The position numbers were made by a program, and so were the translations under genes. Shown one piece after another: positions 63,694 through 64,000 of a stretch of 64,000 nt of DNA; position 1 is the first letter of the stretch, and the number at the start of each line of letters is the position of its first letter. The notes under the pieces were generated by a model. The model searched no databases. It had not been told where the DNA came from and saw only the letters and a list, made by a program, of their open reading frames with translations. The stretch comes from an uncultured Halomonas sp. GTDB taxonomy: Bacteria; Pseudomonadota; Gammaproteobacteria; Pseudomonadales; Halomonadaceae. Location of the stretch: assembly GCF_947501415.1 (NCBI RefSeq), contig NZ_CANMVL010000002.1, positions 335,936 to 399,935 of the forward strand, in the 5' to 3' direction.

Positions 63694-64000
63694 TCAGTCC
63701 CTGCAGGCGCCACGGCTCCGGTGAAGGCGTCTATTCGGAGCTCTCCGCTTGTTTTCTTGGAGATGGCTTCCTCACGCTCTGAGGGATAAACACGTTGATC
63801 ACCTCTCAACCTGTTTAGATGACAACTAGGGTGACAGATAGGCCCCTGCTCCAGCGCCCCGCCATGTTGATACGGCAGCATGGCAGACCCAGCGGTCTCA
63901 ATGACCAGGCGCAACGTAGGCTCTGAAGTGGTCCCCATCCTTCGGACCACCTGACAGGTCAGCTAAGCTCGGATCGGGACATCATCGGCGTCAGGCCGCC
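63694..64000. other. Right-edge region, no gene recognised
   Basis: The last 307 bp hold no supported coding gene. A 7-bp hairpin GTGGTCC (63928-63934) / GGACCAC (63944-63950) with a 9-base loop lies near the end. The stretch resembles the non-coding end of an insertion sequence or repeat, but no element can be named. Confidence 0.35.

Noticed and set aside
1..64000. CRISPR arrays, rRNA, tRNA and complete transposase genes
   Set aside because: No regularly spaced repeats, no rRNA or tRNA consensus blocks and no transposase motifs were found in a read of both strands; small or divergent RNAs could still be missed.

Overview
The window reads as chromosomal DNA of a high-GC gammaproteobacterium, most likely a Halomonas-type member of the Halomonadaceae. 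The main clues are a complete ectoine hydroxylase gene (ectD), several osmotic and stress functions (a MscS-type channel, OsmC, a small Pmp3-type membrane protein, DUF3008), and gammaproteobacterial forms of sbcDC, ackA-pta, deo and rbs. No rRNA, tRNA, CRISPR array or complete insertion sequence was seen. The genus is an inference from gene content, not from a marker gene.

Layout. 1-4.5 kb: end of a peptidoglycan-binding/M15 peptidase, then small conserved genes (DUF900 hydrolase, DUF488, YtoQ, YHS, MOSC). 4.5-6.5 kb: a clearly AT-richer island with a NERD-domain protein and an orphan, closed by a strong terminator. 6.5-8.9 kb: zinc alcohol dehydrogenase, peroxiredoxin, VOC protein. 8.9-14 kb: ribose operon rbsDACBR on the minus strand, with a LacI-type palindrome at its promoter. 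14.1-20.4 kb: YceI, then a minus-strand acyl-CoA set (acyl-CoA dehydrogenase, AMP-forming ligase, 3-hydroxyacyl-CoA dehydrogenase, enoyl-CoA hydratase). 20.5-28 kb: MFS transporter, cupin, FeaR-like AraC regulator and a hydantoinase/oxoprolinase pair hyuA-hyuB. 28-35.4 kb: a gene-poor patch with a 52-residue Pmp3/YqaE protein, a methyltransferase, a VOC protein, DUF4870, an LpxL-like acyltransferase, a TPP riboswitch directly in front of tenA, an outer-membrane barrel, a YegS-like lipid kinase and an EamA transporter. 35.5-41 kb: ackA-pta, a class V aminotransferase and a CBS-BON protein. 41-48 kb: deoR divergent from the nucleoside catabolic operon nupC-deoC-deoA-deoB-deoD-cdd. 48-54 kb: an unknown two-TM protein plus MscS channel, divergent from an amidoligase/class I glutamine amidotransferase pair. 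54-64 kb: OsmC, an orphan solute-binding protein, DUF1415, endonuclease V divergent from sbcD-sbcC, an SDR, ectD and DUF3008.

How the genes work together. The deo and rbs operons together import nucleosides and ribose and bring them to ribose-5-phosphate, acetaldehyde and glyceraldehyde-3-phosphate; ackA-pta handles acetyl-phosphate. The acyl-CoA set could run a full beta-oxidation-like turn, and its ligase and dehydrogenase resemble the DmdB and DmdC families. The most unusual items are the translationally coupled amidoligase/GATase pair with the divergent MscS/unknown pair, the tenA riboswitch with an 8-bp alternative pairing that could control the ribosome-binding site, and the hyuAB cluster of unknown substrate.
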